Origin: Kitasatospora phosalacinea | GTDB taxonomy: Bacteria; Actinomycetota; Actinomycetes; Streptomycetales; Streptomycetaceae | Direction of reading: 5' to 3' | Length of the DNA stretch: 64,000 bases | NCBI RefSeq assembly: GCF_000717185.1 | Contig: NZ_JNYE01000050.1 | Span: forward strand, 46,760 to 110,759 | Shown here: positions 1 to 8,148 of the stretch, in pieces | Position numbering within the stretch: position 1 is the first letter of the stretch | Layout of the letters: each line of letters begins with the position of its first letter | The notes under the pieces: generated by a model | Databases searched by the model: none | Seen by the model: only the letters and a program-made list of their open reading frames with translations | What the model was told of the DNA's origin: nothing | Position numbers and translations under genes: made by a program

Positions 1-1
1 G

Positions 2-1291
2 CTGATGCGCGACCGGGCGAGCGCCGACACGACGGTGGCGCTGGCCCGGTACTGCCTGCCGACCATCTTCTTCATGGGCGTGCACGTGGTGATGGGCCAG
101 ATCCTCAACGCCCGCGGCCGGTTCGGCGCGATGATGTGGACGCCGGTCCTGAACAACGTCGTGGTGATCTTCACCTTCGTGATGTACATCGCGGTGTACG
201 GCACCTTCCAGCACACCGAGGTCACCCCGCAGTCGATCTCCCCCGAGGGCGTCCGGCTGCTCGGCATCGGCACCATGCTGGGCCTGGCCGTCCAGGCGCT
301 GTCGATGATCCCCTACCTGCGGGCGGCGGGCTTCTCCTTCCGGCCGCGCTTCGACTGGCGCGGCCACGGCCTCGGCAAGGCCGCCCGGCTCGCCAAGTGG
401 ACCTTCCTCTTCGTGCTGGCCAACCAGGCCGGCTTCCTGGTGGTCACCCAGCTGGCCACCGCCTCCGGGAAGGCCGCCGAGCAGGACGGCCACCTCGGCG
501 TCGGCCTGGCCGCCTACTCCAACGCGCTGCTGATCTGGCAGCTGCCGATGGCGGTGATCACCGTCTCGGTGATGAGCGCGGTGCTCCCCCGGCTCTCCCG
601 GGCCGCCGCCGACCAGGACTCCGGCGCCGTCCGCGACGACCTCTCGTACGGCCTGCGCACCTCGGCGGTGGCGATCGTCCCCGCCGCGTTCCTGTTCCTG
701 TCGCTGGGCCCGGTGATCGGCTCCTCGATCTACGGCCTGGGCAACGGCGGCGCGGTCGCCCACGGCACCACCGCGGTCGGCTACATGCTCTCCGCCTTCG
801 CCCTCGGCCTGATCCCGTACTCGGTGCAGTACGTGCTGCTGCGCGGCTTCTACGCCTACGAGGACACCCGGACGCCGTTCTCCAACACCGTCTGGGTGGC
901 GCTCACCCAGGCCGCCACCGCGGTGCTGTGCTGGCTGGTGCTGCCCGCGCAGTGGGCGGTCACCGGCATGGCACTGGGCTACGGCCTCTCCTACGCGGTC
1001 GGCGTGTCCGTCGCGGTGCCCAAGCTCAAGGCGAAGGTCGGCGGCCTGGACACCGCCCGGATCACCAAGACGTACGTCCGGCTGGCGATCGCCTCGCTGC
1101 CCGCCGCGGTGGTCGGCCTGGCGCTGGAACTGCTCGCCCTGCAGGTCCTGGACGGCTGGACCGGCAACGTGCTGACCCTGCTGGTCGCGGGCGGCGCGCA
1201 GCTCGCGGTCTTCCTGGTGCTGGCCCGCAAGATGCGCATCGAGGAACTCGGCGCGCTCACCGGAATGGTCCGCAGGCGGCTCGGCCGCTGA
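2..1291 (+). CDS. murJ: Lipid II flippase MurJ (MviN), 3' part only
   Basis: This is the C-terminal ~429 residues of a MurJ/MviN-family membrane protein; the reading frame is open to the window edge, so the N-terminus is missing. The visible part is a series of hydrophobic helices separated by short basic or polar loops. MurJ belongs to the MOP exporter superfamily and flips lipid II across the cytoplasmic membrane for peptidoglycan synthesis. The protein ends shortly after its last helix with a basic tail (RRRLGR). In mycobacteria MviN carries a C-terminal pseudokinase, whereas here that domain is encoded by the separate next gene. Family assignment is from overall similarity and from the conserved order murJ, pseudokinase, sigM, trxB, trxA. 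Confidence 0.93.
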   Translation: MMRDRASADTTVALARYCLPTIFFMGVHVVMGQILNARGRFGAMMWTPVLNNVVVIFTFVMYIAVYGTFQHTEVTPQSISPEGVRLLGIGTMLGLAVQALSMIPYLRAAGFSFRPRFDWRGHGLGKAARLAKWTFLFVLANQAGFLVVTQLATASGKAAEQDGHLGVGLAAYSNALLIWQLPMAVITVSVMSAVLPRLSRAAADQDSGAVRDDLSYGLRTSAVAIVPAAFLFLSLGPVIGSSIYGLGNGGAVAHGTTAVGYMLSAFALGLIPYSVQYVLLRGFYAYEDTRTPFSNTVWVALTQAATAVLCWLVLPAQWAVTGMALGYGLSYAVGVSVAVPKLKAKVGGLDTARITKTYVRLAIASLPAAVVGLALELLALQVLDGWTGNVLTLLVAGGAQLAVFLVLARKMRIEELGALTGMVRRRLGR

Positions 1292-1580
1292 ACCGTCCGC
1301 GGGCACCGCGTTGACGAGCCGTCAACCCGGACGAGGACGAACCGTCAGATCCTCAGTACGCTTCTCACGGGCCGGAGTCGGGGTACGCCCCCGGTTCCGG
1401 CCCGTTCGTCTGCTGTTCCGCCGGAAGTGGAGAACCGGGCAACCTCCCGCCACTCCCAGAGGTCGTACCTGACGTCCGGAAGTGGGCACAATTGACCCTG
1501 CACGGCCGACCGCCCCGGCAGACGGGGACGTCGACCGTCCAGGGATGGACCGGGGCGACTCAAGGGGAGGTAGGACCACG

Positions 1581-3770
1581 GTGGCTGACGGCACCAAGGC
1601 GATCGTCGACACGTCCGAAACGGACGGGGCGGCGACCGAGGCCGCGCCCGCGACGGGCGCGGAGCTCGACGCCGGCTCCGACCACGGGTCCGACCGCGGG
1701 TCCGACCGCGCGCCCGACCGCGCGCCCGAGCCCGGCCGGGCCGCTGGGGGCCCCGCGAAGGGCTCCCCGGGCGGCGCGGCGAAGGCCACCTCCGGCGGCG
1801 CGGCGAAAAACGGGACGAAGGGCGGGGAGAAGGGCGGGGCGAAGGGCGGGGAGAAGAACGGCGGCCGGAGCAACGGCAAGGGCACCGCCAAGGCGGACCC
1901 GAAGACCACCCCGCTGCGCGCGGCCCGCCCGAAGACCGCCGCCCCCGGGAGCACCGCCGCCCCCGCCGTCGGCACCCGCACCGGCGCACCCGCGCCGGAC
2001 GGCCCCGCGGAGCGGCCGCAGGCCCTGCCCCCCGAGGCCACCGCCCCGCTCTCCGCCCAGGAGATCGACGCCGAGCTCGCCGCCCAGGGCGCCCGCCCCG
2101 ACCGCCCCTCCCGCAGCCGTGGGGTGCGCCGCCCGCTGCCGCCGGTCGAGCCCGCCGAGCCCGCCCCCGCCACCAGCACCGAGACCCTGGACGCCGACAC
2201 CGCCACCCTGCCGACCGTGCTGCCCGCCCCGAAGCGGCACAGCGGCGACAAGATCGGCGCCCGCTACCGGCTGGAGGAGTGCATCTCCGAGTCGGAGACC
2301 TTCACCAGCTGGCGCGCCGTCGACGAGAAGCTCCGCCGCGCCGTCGGCGTCCACCTGCTCGCGGCCGGCCACCGCCGCGCCAAGTCGGTCCTCACCGCCG
2401 CCCGCAGCGCCGCCCTGCTCGGCGACCCGCGCTTCGTCCAGGTGCTGGACGCGGTGCAGGAGGGCGAGCTGGTCTACGTCATCCGCGAGTGGCTGCCCGG
2501 CGCCCACGACCTCGGCGAGCTGCTGGCGAGCGGCCCGATGGAGCCGTACGACGCGTACCAGATGGTCCGCCAGGTCACCGACGCGATCGCCGCCGCCCAC
2601 GAGCGCGGCCAGGCGCACCTGCGGCTCACCCCCAAGTGCGTGCTGCGCACCGACGGCGGCCAGTACCGGATCAACGGCATCGCGGTGGACGCGGCCCTGC
2701 GCGGCCTGCCCGCCGAGGACGCCGAGCTGACCGACGTCCGGGCGATCGGTGCGCTGCTGTACGCGGCGCTCACCCACCGCTGGCCCTACCCCGAGGACCG
2801 CTACGACCTCCAGGGCCTGCCCAAGGGCCTCGGCTGCGTCCCGCCGGACCAGGTCCGGGCGGGCGTCCACAAGGGCCTCGCGGAGCTCGCCGCGCGGATC
2901 CTGTGCGAGCAGCCCCCCAACCACAAGGAGCCGATCACCAGCCCCGCCGAGCTGGCCGCGGCGATCGGCCGGATGCCGAAGGTCCGGCAGCCCGAGCAGC
3001 CCGCCCCGCCCGCGCTGCGCGCCCTGCCCGCCGCCCGGCCGCGCTACGCCGCCGGTGCGCCGACCCAGGCGCTGCCGCGCACCGAGCCCGCCCCGCCCGC
3101 CGGGCCCGTTCCTGCCCCCGCGCCACGCCGCCGCCGCGGGCTGCGCCGCCTGCTGAAGTGGACCGCCGCGCTGGTCGCGCTCTCCACCGTGGCGATCGGC
3201 TCCTGGCAGCTGGCCCAGTACGTCAACGACCAGCAGGACAAGGCGGGCAGCACCCAGAACAGCCCCGCCCCCGCCCCGACCGGCTCGGCGCCCGCCCCCA
3301 CCGGCGAGAAGCTCACGATCTCCTCGCTGGCCCCGTTCAACGCCTTCGGCGACACCAAGGACGAGCACAGCGTCGAGCTGCCGAACGCCACCGACGGCAA
3401 CCCGTCCACCGCCTGGACCACCCAGCGCTACAACGACCAGTTCGGCGGCGCCTACCGGCCCGGCACCGGCATCCTGATCGACCTCGGCTCGCCCCGCCAG
3501 GTCGGCTCGGTGAACGTCCAGTTCCTCGGCGACACCAAGGCCGAGCTGAAGGCCGCCCCCGCCGGCACCACCGCCCCGCCGAGCGCCGACGACTCCGGCT
3601 TCCGCAGCTTCGGCGCCTCGGTCGCGGCCGGCTCCGGCACCAGGGTCGCCCTGACGCCGGACAGCCCGGTCACCACCCGGTACCTGCTGCTCTGGCTGAC
3701 CAACGTCCCGGCCAACGACGACGGCGGCGGCTTCCGCGGCAAGGTCGCCGAGGTCCAGGTCAACGGTTAG
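1581..3770 (+). CDS. Membrane-anchored pseudokinase with C-terminal discoidin-like domain
   Basis: The GTG start at 1581 is chosen for its AAGGGGAGG ribosome site; the frame stays open further upstream without one. The product is about 729 residues. Residues 1-220 are low-complexity (Lys/Gly/Ala/Pro-rich, with repeated GSDRGSDRAPD-like units). Residues ~223-470 have a protein-kinase fold, but the catalytic HRD is replaced by HLRLTP and no DFG is visible, so it is probably inactive. A single transmembrane helix lies at ~527-545. The extracytoplasmic end (~575-728) has a galactose-binding/discoidin look (DGNPSTAWTT, ILIDLGSPRQVGSVNVQF). In mycobacteria the equivalent domain is fused to MviN and, when phosphorylated by PknB, recruits FhaA. 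By inference this gene regulates MurJ; pknB and fhaA lie 35-45 kb away in this window. Confidence 0.85.
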   Translation: MADGTKAIVDTSETDGAATEAAPATGAELDAGSDHGSDRGSDRAPDRAPEPGRAAGGPAKGSPGGAAKATSGGAAKNGTKGGEKGGAKGGEKNGGRSNGKGTAKADPKTTPLRAARPKTAAPGSTAAPAVGTRTGAPAPDGPAERPQALPPEATAPLSAQEIDAELAAQGARPDRPSRSRGVRRPLPPVEPAEPAPATSTETLDADTATLPTVLPAPKRHSGDKIGARYRLEECISESETFTSWRAVDEKLRRAVGVHLLAAGHRRAKSVLTAARSAALLGDPRFVQVLDAVQEGELVYVIREWLPGAHDLGELLASGPMEPYDAYQMVRQVTDAIAAAHERGQAHLRLTPKCVLRTDGGQYRINGIAVDAALRGLPAEDAELTDVRAIGALLYAALTHRWPYPEDRYDLQGLPKGLGCVPPDQVRAGVHKGLAELAARILCEQPPNHKEPITSPAELAAAIGRMPKVRQPEQPAPPALRALPAARPRYAAGAPTQALPRTEPAPPAGPVPAPAPRRRRGLRRLLKWTAALVALSTVAIGSWQLAQYVNDQQDKAGSTQNSPAPAPTGSAPAPTGEKLTISSLAPFNAFGDTKDEHSVELPNATDGNPSTAWTTQRYNDQFGGAYRPGTGILIDLGSPRQVGSVNVQFLGDTKAELKAAPAGTTAPPSADDSGFRSFGASVAAGSGTRVALTPDSPVTTRYLLLWLTNVPANDDGGGFRGKVAEVQVNG

Positions 3771-3814
3771 GGCCACTCTCCCGAACACCCCTTGATCCGC
3801 TGCGGCACATCCCC

Positions 3815-3851
3815 AACGATGTGACCCGGGGTCGCAACGACGTGACCCGGG
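3815..3851 (+). promoter_or_regulatory. Two 16-bp direct repeats upstream of sigM
   Basis: AACGATGTGACCCGGG (3815-3830) and AACGACGTGACCCGGG (3836-3851) differ at one base and start 21 bp apart, i.e. two helical turns. They end about 40 bp before the sigM start. This geometry suits a dimeric regulator binding one face of the helix. No regulator is identified. Confidence 0.5.
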
Positions 3852-3891
3852 CCGCCGCAGCGGACGGCCGAACCGCAAGGAGGGGGCGCGG

Positions 3892-4710
3892 ATGGCCGAG
3901 GAGCCCACCGACGCCGAACTGCTCGCCCGGCACACGGCGGGCGACCCGGACGCCTTCGGGCTGCTGGTGCACCGCCACCGCGACCGCCTGTGGGCGGTCG
4001 CGGTGCGCACCCTCGGCGACCGCGAGGAGGCCGCCGACGCCCTGCAGGACGCCCTGGTCTCCGCGTTCCGGGCCGCCGCCGGGTTCCAGGGCCGCTCGGC
4101 GGTCACCACCTGGCTGCACCGGATCGTGGTCAACGCCTGCCTGGACCGGGCCCGCCGCGGCGCGGTCCGCCGGGCCGAGTCGCTCGACCAGCGGCCGGAG
4201 GGCACCGCGGAGCGCGCCCTCGGCAGCGCCGAGGGGGCGGAGCAGCACGCAGAGCGGGCCGAGACCCGCCGCGAGGTGGCCGAGGCGCTGGCCGAGCTGC
4301 CCGCCGAGCAGCGGGCCGCCCTGGTGCTGGTCGACATGCAGGGCTACCCGGTGGCCGAGGCCGCCGAGGTGCTCGGCGTCCCGGTCGGCACCGTCAAGAG
4401 CCGCTGCGCCCGCGGCCGGGCCCGGCTGCTGCCGCTGCTGCGCCACCTCGGCCCGAATCGTGTTCCACGTGAAACCGGGCTTCCCGGCAGCGCTCCCGTT
4501 CCACGTGGAACAGGCGCCGTCGCCCCCGCCGAACCCCCCGGTGTTCCACGTGGAACACCGGGCCAGGCGTCCGGGGACGTTCCACGTGGAACACCGGCGC
4601 GGGGCGCCGCCGTCCCGCCCGCCCCCCGGGACGGGAACCCGAACCCGCCCTCCCCCGTCCCATCCACGGATCCCTCGCCCGCGCTGGAAGGAGATGCGAC
4701 CCCGCGATGA
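3892..4710 (+). CDS. sigM: ECF RNA polymerase sigma factor SigM
   Basis: This is a 272-residue ECF sigma factor that directs RNA polymerase to its own promoters. Region 2 spans ~10-75 and includes GDREEAADALQDALVSAF. Region 4 spans ~120-175 and has the helix-turn-helix VAEAAEVLGVPVGTVKSR. The ATG follows AAGGAGGGGG. The last ~85 residues are a Pro-rich tail outside the usual ECF fold, containing the pentapeptides VPRET, VPRGT, VPRGT, VPRGT. These are exactly where the DNA carries parS-like palindromes, so this part of the gene is shaped by chromosome segregation as well as by protein function. The next gene, an anti-sigma factor, starts within the stop codon (ATGA). Position between the MurJ-linked pseudokinase and trxB is the conserved actinobacterial sigM setting. 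Confidence 0.93.
   Translation: MAEEPTDAELLARHTAGDPDAFGLLVHRHRDRLWAVAVRTLGDREEAADALQDALVSAFRAAAGFQGRSAVTTWLHRIVVNACLDRARRGAVRRAESLDQRPEGTAERALGSAEGAEQHAERAETRREVAEALAELPAEQRAALVLVDMQGYPVAEAAEVLGVPVGTVKSRCARGRARLLPLLRHLGPNRVPRETGLPGSAPVPRGTGAVAPAEPPGVPRGTPGQASGDVPRGTPARGAAVPPAPRDGNPNPPSPVPSTDPSPALEGDATPR
4462..4592. promoter_or_regulatory. Cluster of four parS (ParB-binding) sites inside sigM
   Basis: Four 14-bp palindromic sites: GTTCCACGTGAAAC at 4462-4475 and GTTCCACGTGGAAC at 4498-4511, 4543-4556 and 4579-4592. The streptomycete parS consensus is GTTTCACGTGAAAC, so each differs at one or two symmetric positions. Start-to-start spacings are 36, 45 and 36 bp, all multiples of three, so each site is read in the same codon phase. 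ParB would load here and spread to organise the origin region. Confidence 0.88.
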
Positions 4711-5542
4711 CGCCGCACCCGCCTTCCGGCCACCCCGGCCCGGACGCCCTCGCCGACCTCGCCGAGGACCTGCTGCCGCCCGAGCAGGCCGCCCCGCTGC
4801 ACGCGCACCTGGCCGACTGCCCGGCCTGCGCCGAGGACTTCGCCCTGCTGCGCGAACTCCCGGACCTGCTGGCCGACACCCCCGTGCCCGCCATGCCGCA
4901 GGACCTCGCGGACCGGCTGACGGCCGCCCTGGCCGCCGAATCGGCCGCCCGCACCGAGACCCGGCCGCAGCCCTCGCCCCCCTTGACCGACCCCTCCCCC
5001 CCGACCACCCCCTGCTCGCCACCGCGGCCGTCGCGCTGGTGGCGCTCGGCGCGGGCCTGGGCGGCGCGCTGCTCGACCGCAGCAGCAGCGGCCAGGACTC
5101 CGGCGCCGCCAGCGCCAACGCGCCCGCGGCGGCCGTCGGTGACTCCCCGGCCGACATGGGCACCGGCGGCGGCGACGCCGGCGCCCCCCAGCAGGTCGCC
5201 CCGGGCAACGGCACCGAGGGCAGCAGCGGGGAGGACGGGCCCGACTTCACCGCCGACCGGCTCCCCGCCCAGGTCCGGCAGCTGCTGGACGGGAAGTCCC
5301 CGCACCAGCTCGGCGCGCCCACCCCCGGCGGCGCGGCGGCGCCCCCGTCCTGCGCCCTGGAGGCCGCCGGGCACCCCGGCGAGCAGCCCGCCGCCGCCGG
5401 CCCGGGCCGCTACCGGGGCCGCCCGGTACTGGCCCTGGTGTTCCGCCCGCCGGGCGGCGACGGGCCGCTGGACGTCTACCTGGCCACCCCCGACTGCCCC
5501 GGTTCGACGATCCTGCTGCACAGCACCGTCCCGGCCCCCTGA
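4707..5542 (+). CDS. Zinc-binding anti-sigma factor for SigM, frameshifted
   Basis: The gene starts at an ATG overlapping the sigM stop codon (ATGA). The first ~95 residues contain the zinc anti-sigma signature HLADCPAC (HxxxCxxC). The continuation lies in the -1 frame: a transmembrane helix (LLATAAVALVALGAGLGGALL) and an extracytoplasmic domain ending in LLHSTVPAP and TGA at 5540-5542. The switch is needed near a run of seven C at 4996-5002. If the first frame is simply read on, translation runs to 5699 with a low-complexity tail lacking a membrane helix. The intact protein would be ~277 residues and hold SigM at the membrane. A missing base in the homopolymer (sequencing or real mutation) is the simplest explanation; a -1 slip at C-CCC-CCG is possible. 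Confidence 0.75.
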
Positions 5543-5602
5543 TTCCTCACCCGGCCGGGCCCACCGCGACCGGAGTGCGGGCGGTGGGTGCGGCCGGGCC
5601 TG

Positions 5603-5628
5603 GGAATGCGGGAGACTGGTGAGTCGTT
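5603..5628 (+). promoter_or_regulatory. Sigma-R type promoter of trxB
   Basis: GGGAAT at 5602-5607 is followed by exactly 18 bases and then GTTG at 5626-5629. This matches the thiol-stress sigma-R consensus GGAAT-N18-GTT. It lies 68 bp before the trxB GTG. In S. coelicolor trxBA is a classic sigma-R target, so oxidative (disulfide) stress induction is expected. Confidence 0.8.
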
Positions 5629-5695
5629 GTCCGGGGCGGCGGAGCAGACCGCCCTCCACCGCGCGAGCGGGACGCCAGGCAGACCAGGAGAAGCA

Positions 5696-6664
5696 GTGAG
5701 CGACGTCCGTAACGTGATCATCATCGGTTCCGGCCCGTCCGGGTACACCGCTGCGCTGTACACCGCGCGCGCCTCCCTGAAGCCGCTGGTGTTCGAAGGA
5801 GCGGTCACGGCCGGCGGCGCCCTGATGAACACCACCGAGGTGGAGAACTTCCCGGGCTACCGCGACGGCATCATGGGCCCCGAGCTGATGGACAACATGC
5901 GCGCCCAGGCCGAGCGCTTCGGCGCCGAGCTGGTCCCGGACGACATCGTCGCGGTCGACCTCACCGGCGACGTCAAGACCGTCACCGACTCCGAGGGCAC
6001 CGTGCACCGCGCCCGCGCCGTGATCGTCGCGACCGGCTCGCAGCACCGCAAGCTCGACCTCCCCAACGAGGACAAGCTCTCCGGCCGCGGCGTCTCCTGG
6101 TGCGCGACCTGCGACGGCTTCTTCTTCCGCGACCAGGACATCGCGGTGGTCGGCGGCGGCGACACCGCGCTGGAGGAGGCCACCTTCCTGTCCCGCTTCG
6201 CCCGCAGCGTCACGGTCATCCACCGCCGCAACTCGCTGCGCGCCTCCAAGGCGATGCAGGAGCGCGCCTTCGCCGACCCGAAGATCACCTTCGCCTGGGA
6301 CAGCGCGGTCGAGGAGATCCACGGCGACCCGAAGCTCTCCGGCCTGACCCTGCGTGACACCAACACCGGAGACCTGCGCGAGCTGGCCGTCACCGGCCTG
6401 TTCATCGCGATCGGCCACGACCCGCGCACCGAGCTGTTCAAGGGCCAGCTCGACCTGGACGCCGAGGGCTACCTCAAGGTCGACGCCCCCTCCACCCGCA
6501 CCAACGTCCCCGGCGTCTTCGCCGCGGGCGACGTGGTGGACCACACCTACCGCCAGGCCATCACCGCCGCCGGCACCGGCTGCTCCGCCGCGCTGGACGC
6601 CGAGCGCTACCTGGCCGCGCTGGCCGACGCCGACGAGGCCCCGGCCGCCGTCGTCGCGGTCTGA
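5696..6664 (+). CDS. trxB: Thioredoxin-disulfide reductase
   Basis: This is a 322-residue flavoenzyme that uses NADPH to reduce thioredoxin in the cytoplasm. The FAD-binding motif [13 protein letters not shown] lies near the N-terminus. The redox pair is Cys136-Ala-Thr-Cys139, the NADPH site is GGGDTA (~153-158), and the C-terminal FAD motif is [10 protein letters not shown]. The GTG at 5696 is preferred because AGGAG sits five bases upstream and the product then has the family's usual length; an in-frame ATG at 5588 would add 36 unconserved residues and lies upstream of the sigma-R promoter. trxA follows after ~150 bp, giving the complete thioredoxin system. Confidence 0.97.
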   Translation: MSDVRNVIIIGSGPSGYTAALYTARASLKPLVFEGAVTAGGALMNTTEVENFPGYRDGIMGPELMDNMRAQAERFGAELVPDDIVAVDLTGDVKTVTDSEGTVHRARAVIVATGSQHRKLDLPNEDKLSGRGVSWCATCDGFFFRDQDIAVVGGGDTALEEATFLSRFARSVTVIHRRNSLRASKAMQERAFADPKITFAWDSAVEEIHGDPKLSGLTLRDTNTGDLRELAVTGLFIAIGHDPRTELFKGQLDLDAEGYLKVDAPSTRTNVPGVFAAGDVVDHTYRQAITAAGTGCSAALDAERYLAALADADEAPAAVVAV

Positions 6665-6817
6665 CCCACCCGCACCACCCGCAGCACACCCCCGCAGTAC
6701 CCGGCGGCCGCGGCGGACCTGACTCAGCACCAGGTCCGCCCCGGCGGAAGCAGAAACAGATCCGCCCCCGCCGTTGTTATCACTGACGCACCTCTCCTCC
6801 GACCCCAAGGAGTTCCC

Positions 6818-7144
6818 GTGGCCGGCGCCACCAAGGAAGTAACCGACGCCACCTTCGACGCCGAGGTCCTCAAGAGCGACAAGCCCGTCCTCGTCGACTT
6901 CTGGGCCACCTGGTGCGGTCCGTGCCGCCAGGTCGCCCCGGTCCTGGAGGACATCGCGGCCGAGCACGGCGACAAGCTGTCCGTCGTCAAGCTCGACGTG
7001 GACGCCAACCAGGAGACCGCAGCGGCGTACAACGTGATCTCCATCCCGACGCTCAACGTCTACAAGGGCGGCGAACTGGTGAAGACCATCACCGGTGCCC
7101 GCCCGAAGGCCGCGCTGCTGCGCGAGCTCGCCGAGTACCTGTAG
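6818..7144 (+). CDS. trxA: Thioredoxin
   Basis: This is a 108-residue thioredoxin with the active site WCGPC (Cys33 and Cys36) and the conserved cis-proline segment ISIPTLNVYKGGE. It reduces protein disulfides using electrons from TrxB encoded just upstream. The GTG start has AAGGAG six to eleven bases ahead. A 21-bp perfect hairpin directly follows the gene. Confidence 0.97.
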   Translation: MAGATKEVTDATFDAEVLKSDKPVLVDFWATWCGPCRQVAPVLEDIAAEHGDKLSVVKLDVDANQETAAAYNVISIPTLNVYKGGELVKTITGARPKAALLRELAEYL

Positions 7145-7156
7145 GTCCTCCCGCTC

Positions 7157-7201
7157 CGCCGAGGCGGCCCGGACGGATGATCCGTCCGGGCCGCCTCGGC
7201 G
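7157..7201 (+). terminator. Strong hairpin terminator after trxA
   Basis: A perfect 21-bp inverted repeat (7157-7177 and 7181-7201) with a 3-base spacer TGA begins 13 bp after the trxA stop. There is no T-run, which is usual for high-GC actinobacterial terminators. The convergent GNAT gene ends 210 bp further on. Confidence 0.85.
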
Positions 7202-7216
7202 TTCCCGGGGTGCTCC

Positions 7217-7307
7217 GAGGCTTCGTCAGGAAGCCCTGAGCGCGCGGGGGCCTCCGCCCGGCCGCGGGCCCCGGCGCTCCGGAGGCTTCGCTGAGAAGCC
7301 CTCAGCG
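7217..7307. repeat. Short imperfect direct repeat in the trxA-GNAT gap
   Basis: Two ~26-bp copies sharing GAGGCTTCG...AAGCCCT.AGCGC lie at 7217-7242 and 7282-7307. Each can fold on itself through the GGCTTC/GAAGCC arms. The copies lie between convergent genes and may be auxiliary terminators. Nothing else recognisable is present in 7202-7410. Confidence 0.4.
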
Positions 7308-7410
7308 CCGCGACGGCCCGCCGGGGAGCGACCGCCCGGAGCGGAGGACCGCTCCACCGAAGCTCCCGAAGGCCCCTCGGCCCCGGCCCCGACAGCTCCC
7401 GGCCGCCCGC

Positions 7411-8028
7411 TCAGAACGGCCGCAGCGCCGGTTCGGTGCGCCGCCCGCCGAGCAGCCGCTCCAGCGCGCCCTCCACGTCCTCCTTCCAGGAGAGCGTGGT
7501 GCGCGCCTCCAACCGCAGCCGCGGGTACCGGTGGTGCGGCCGGACGGTCTTGAAGCCCACCGCCAGCAGGTGGTCGGCGGGCAGCACGCAGCTCGGCACC
7601 TCCCGCCCCTGCGCGCCGAACGCCTCGATCGCCCGGAAGCCGCGCCGGACCAGGTCCTTGGCCACCGACTGCACCAGCACCCGCCCCAGGCCCTGCCCCT
7701 GGAACTCCGGCAGCACCCGGGAGACCATCAGCTGCACCGCGTCCGGCGAGATCGGGCTGGTCGGGAAGGACTGCCCGCGCGGCACGTACGCGGGCGGAGC
7801 GTAGAGCACGAACCCGGCCGGGCGGTCGTCCACGTAGGCGACCCGCCCGCAGGAGCCCCACTCCAGCAGCACGGCGGAGATCCACCCCTCCTTCTCCAAC
7901 TCCCCCTTGCCGGCGTCCTGCGCGTCCCGCCCGCTGACCGGGTCGAGCTCCCAGAAGACGCAGGAGCGGCAGGTGTTCGGCAGATCCGAGAGGTTGTCCA
8001 GCGTCAGCGGAACGACCCTCCGTCCCAC
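7411..8028 (-). CDS. GNAT-family N-acetyltransferase
   Basis: This is a protein of about 205 residues. The acetyl-CoA binding segment is VLPEFQGQGLGRVLVQSVAKDL (the QGQGLG motif A). A CRSCVFWE motif lies near the N-terminus. The GTG at 8028 is chosen for its GGAGGAGGAGGT ribosome site; an in-frame start at 8115 would run through a parS site. The gene is a regular neighbour of parAB in streptomycetes. Its substrate is not evident, and it lies downstream of parB in the same orientation, 120 bp away. Confidence 0.85.
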   Translation of the reverse strand: MGRRVVPLTLDNLSDLPNTCRSCVFWELDPVSGRDAQDAGKGELEKEGWISAVLLEWGSCGRVAYVDDRPAGFVLYAPPAYVPRGQSFPTSPISPDAVQLMVSRVLPEFQGQGLGRVLVQSVAKDLVRRGFRAIEAFGAQGREVPSCVLPADHLLAVGFKTVRPHHRYPRLRLEARTTLSWKEDVEGALERLLGGRRTEPALRPF

Positions 8029-8099
8029 GCCCGCACCTCCTCCTCCAGGCGGAAACGGTCCAGACCTCCAGTCTGCTCCGCCCGACGGAACGGGTGCAC

Positions 8100-8113
8100 G
8101 TTTCACGTGAAAC
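8100..8113. promoter_or_regulatory. parS site (perfect consensus), parB-GNAT gap
   Basis: GTTTCACGTGAAAC, a perfect 14-bp palindrome identical to the streptomycete parS consensus. It lies between the parB stop (8149) and the start of the acetyltransferase gene. Confidence 0.93.
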
Positions 8114-8148
8114 ATGCACCCGTTGGTCCGCCGATCGTGCTCCCGGGG

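Noticed and set aside
6746..6776. Second sigma-R promoter before trxA (GGAAG ... GTTG)
   Set aside because: The spacer is 22 rather than 18 bases and the -35 is imperfect.
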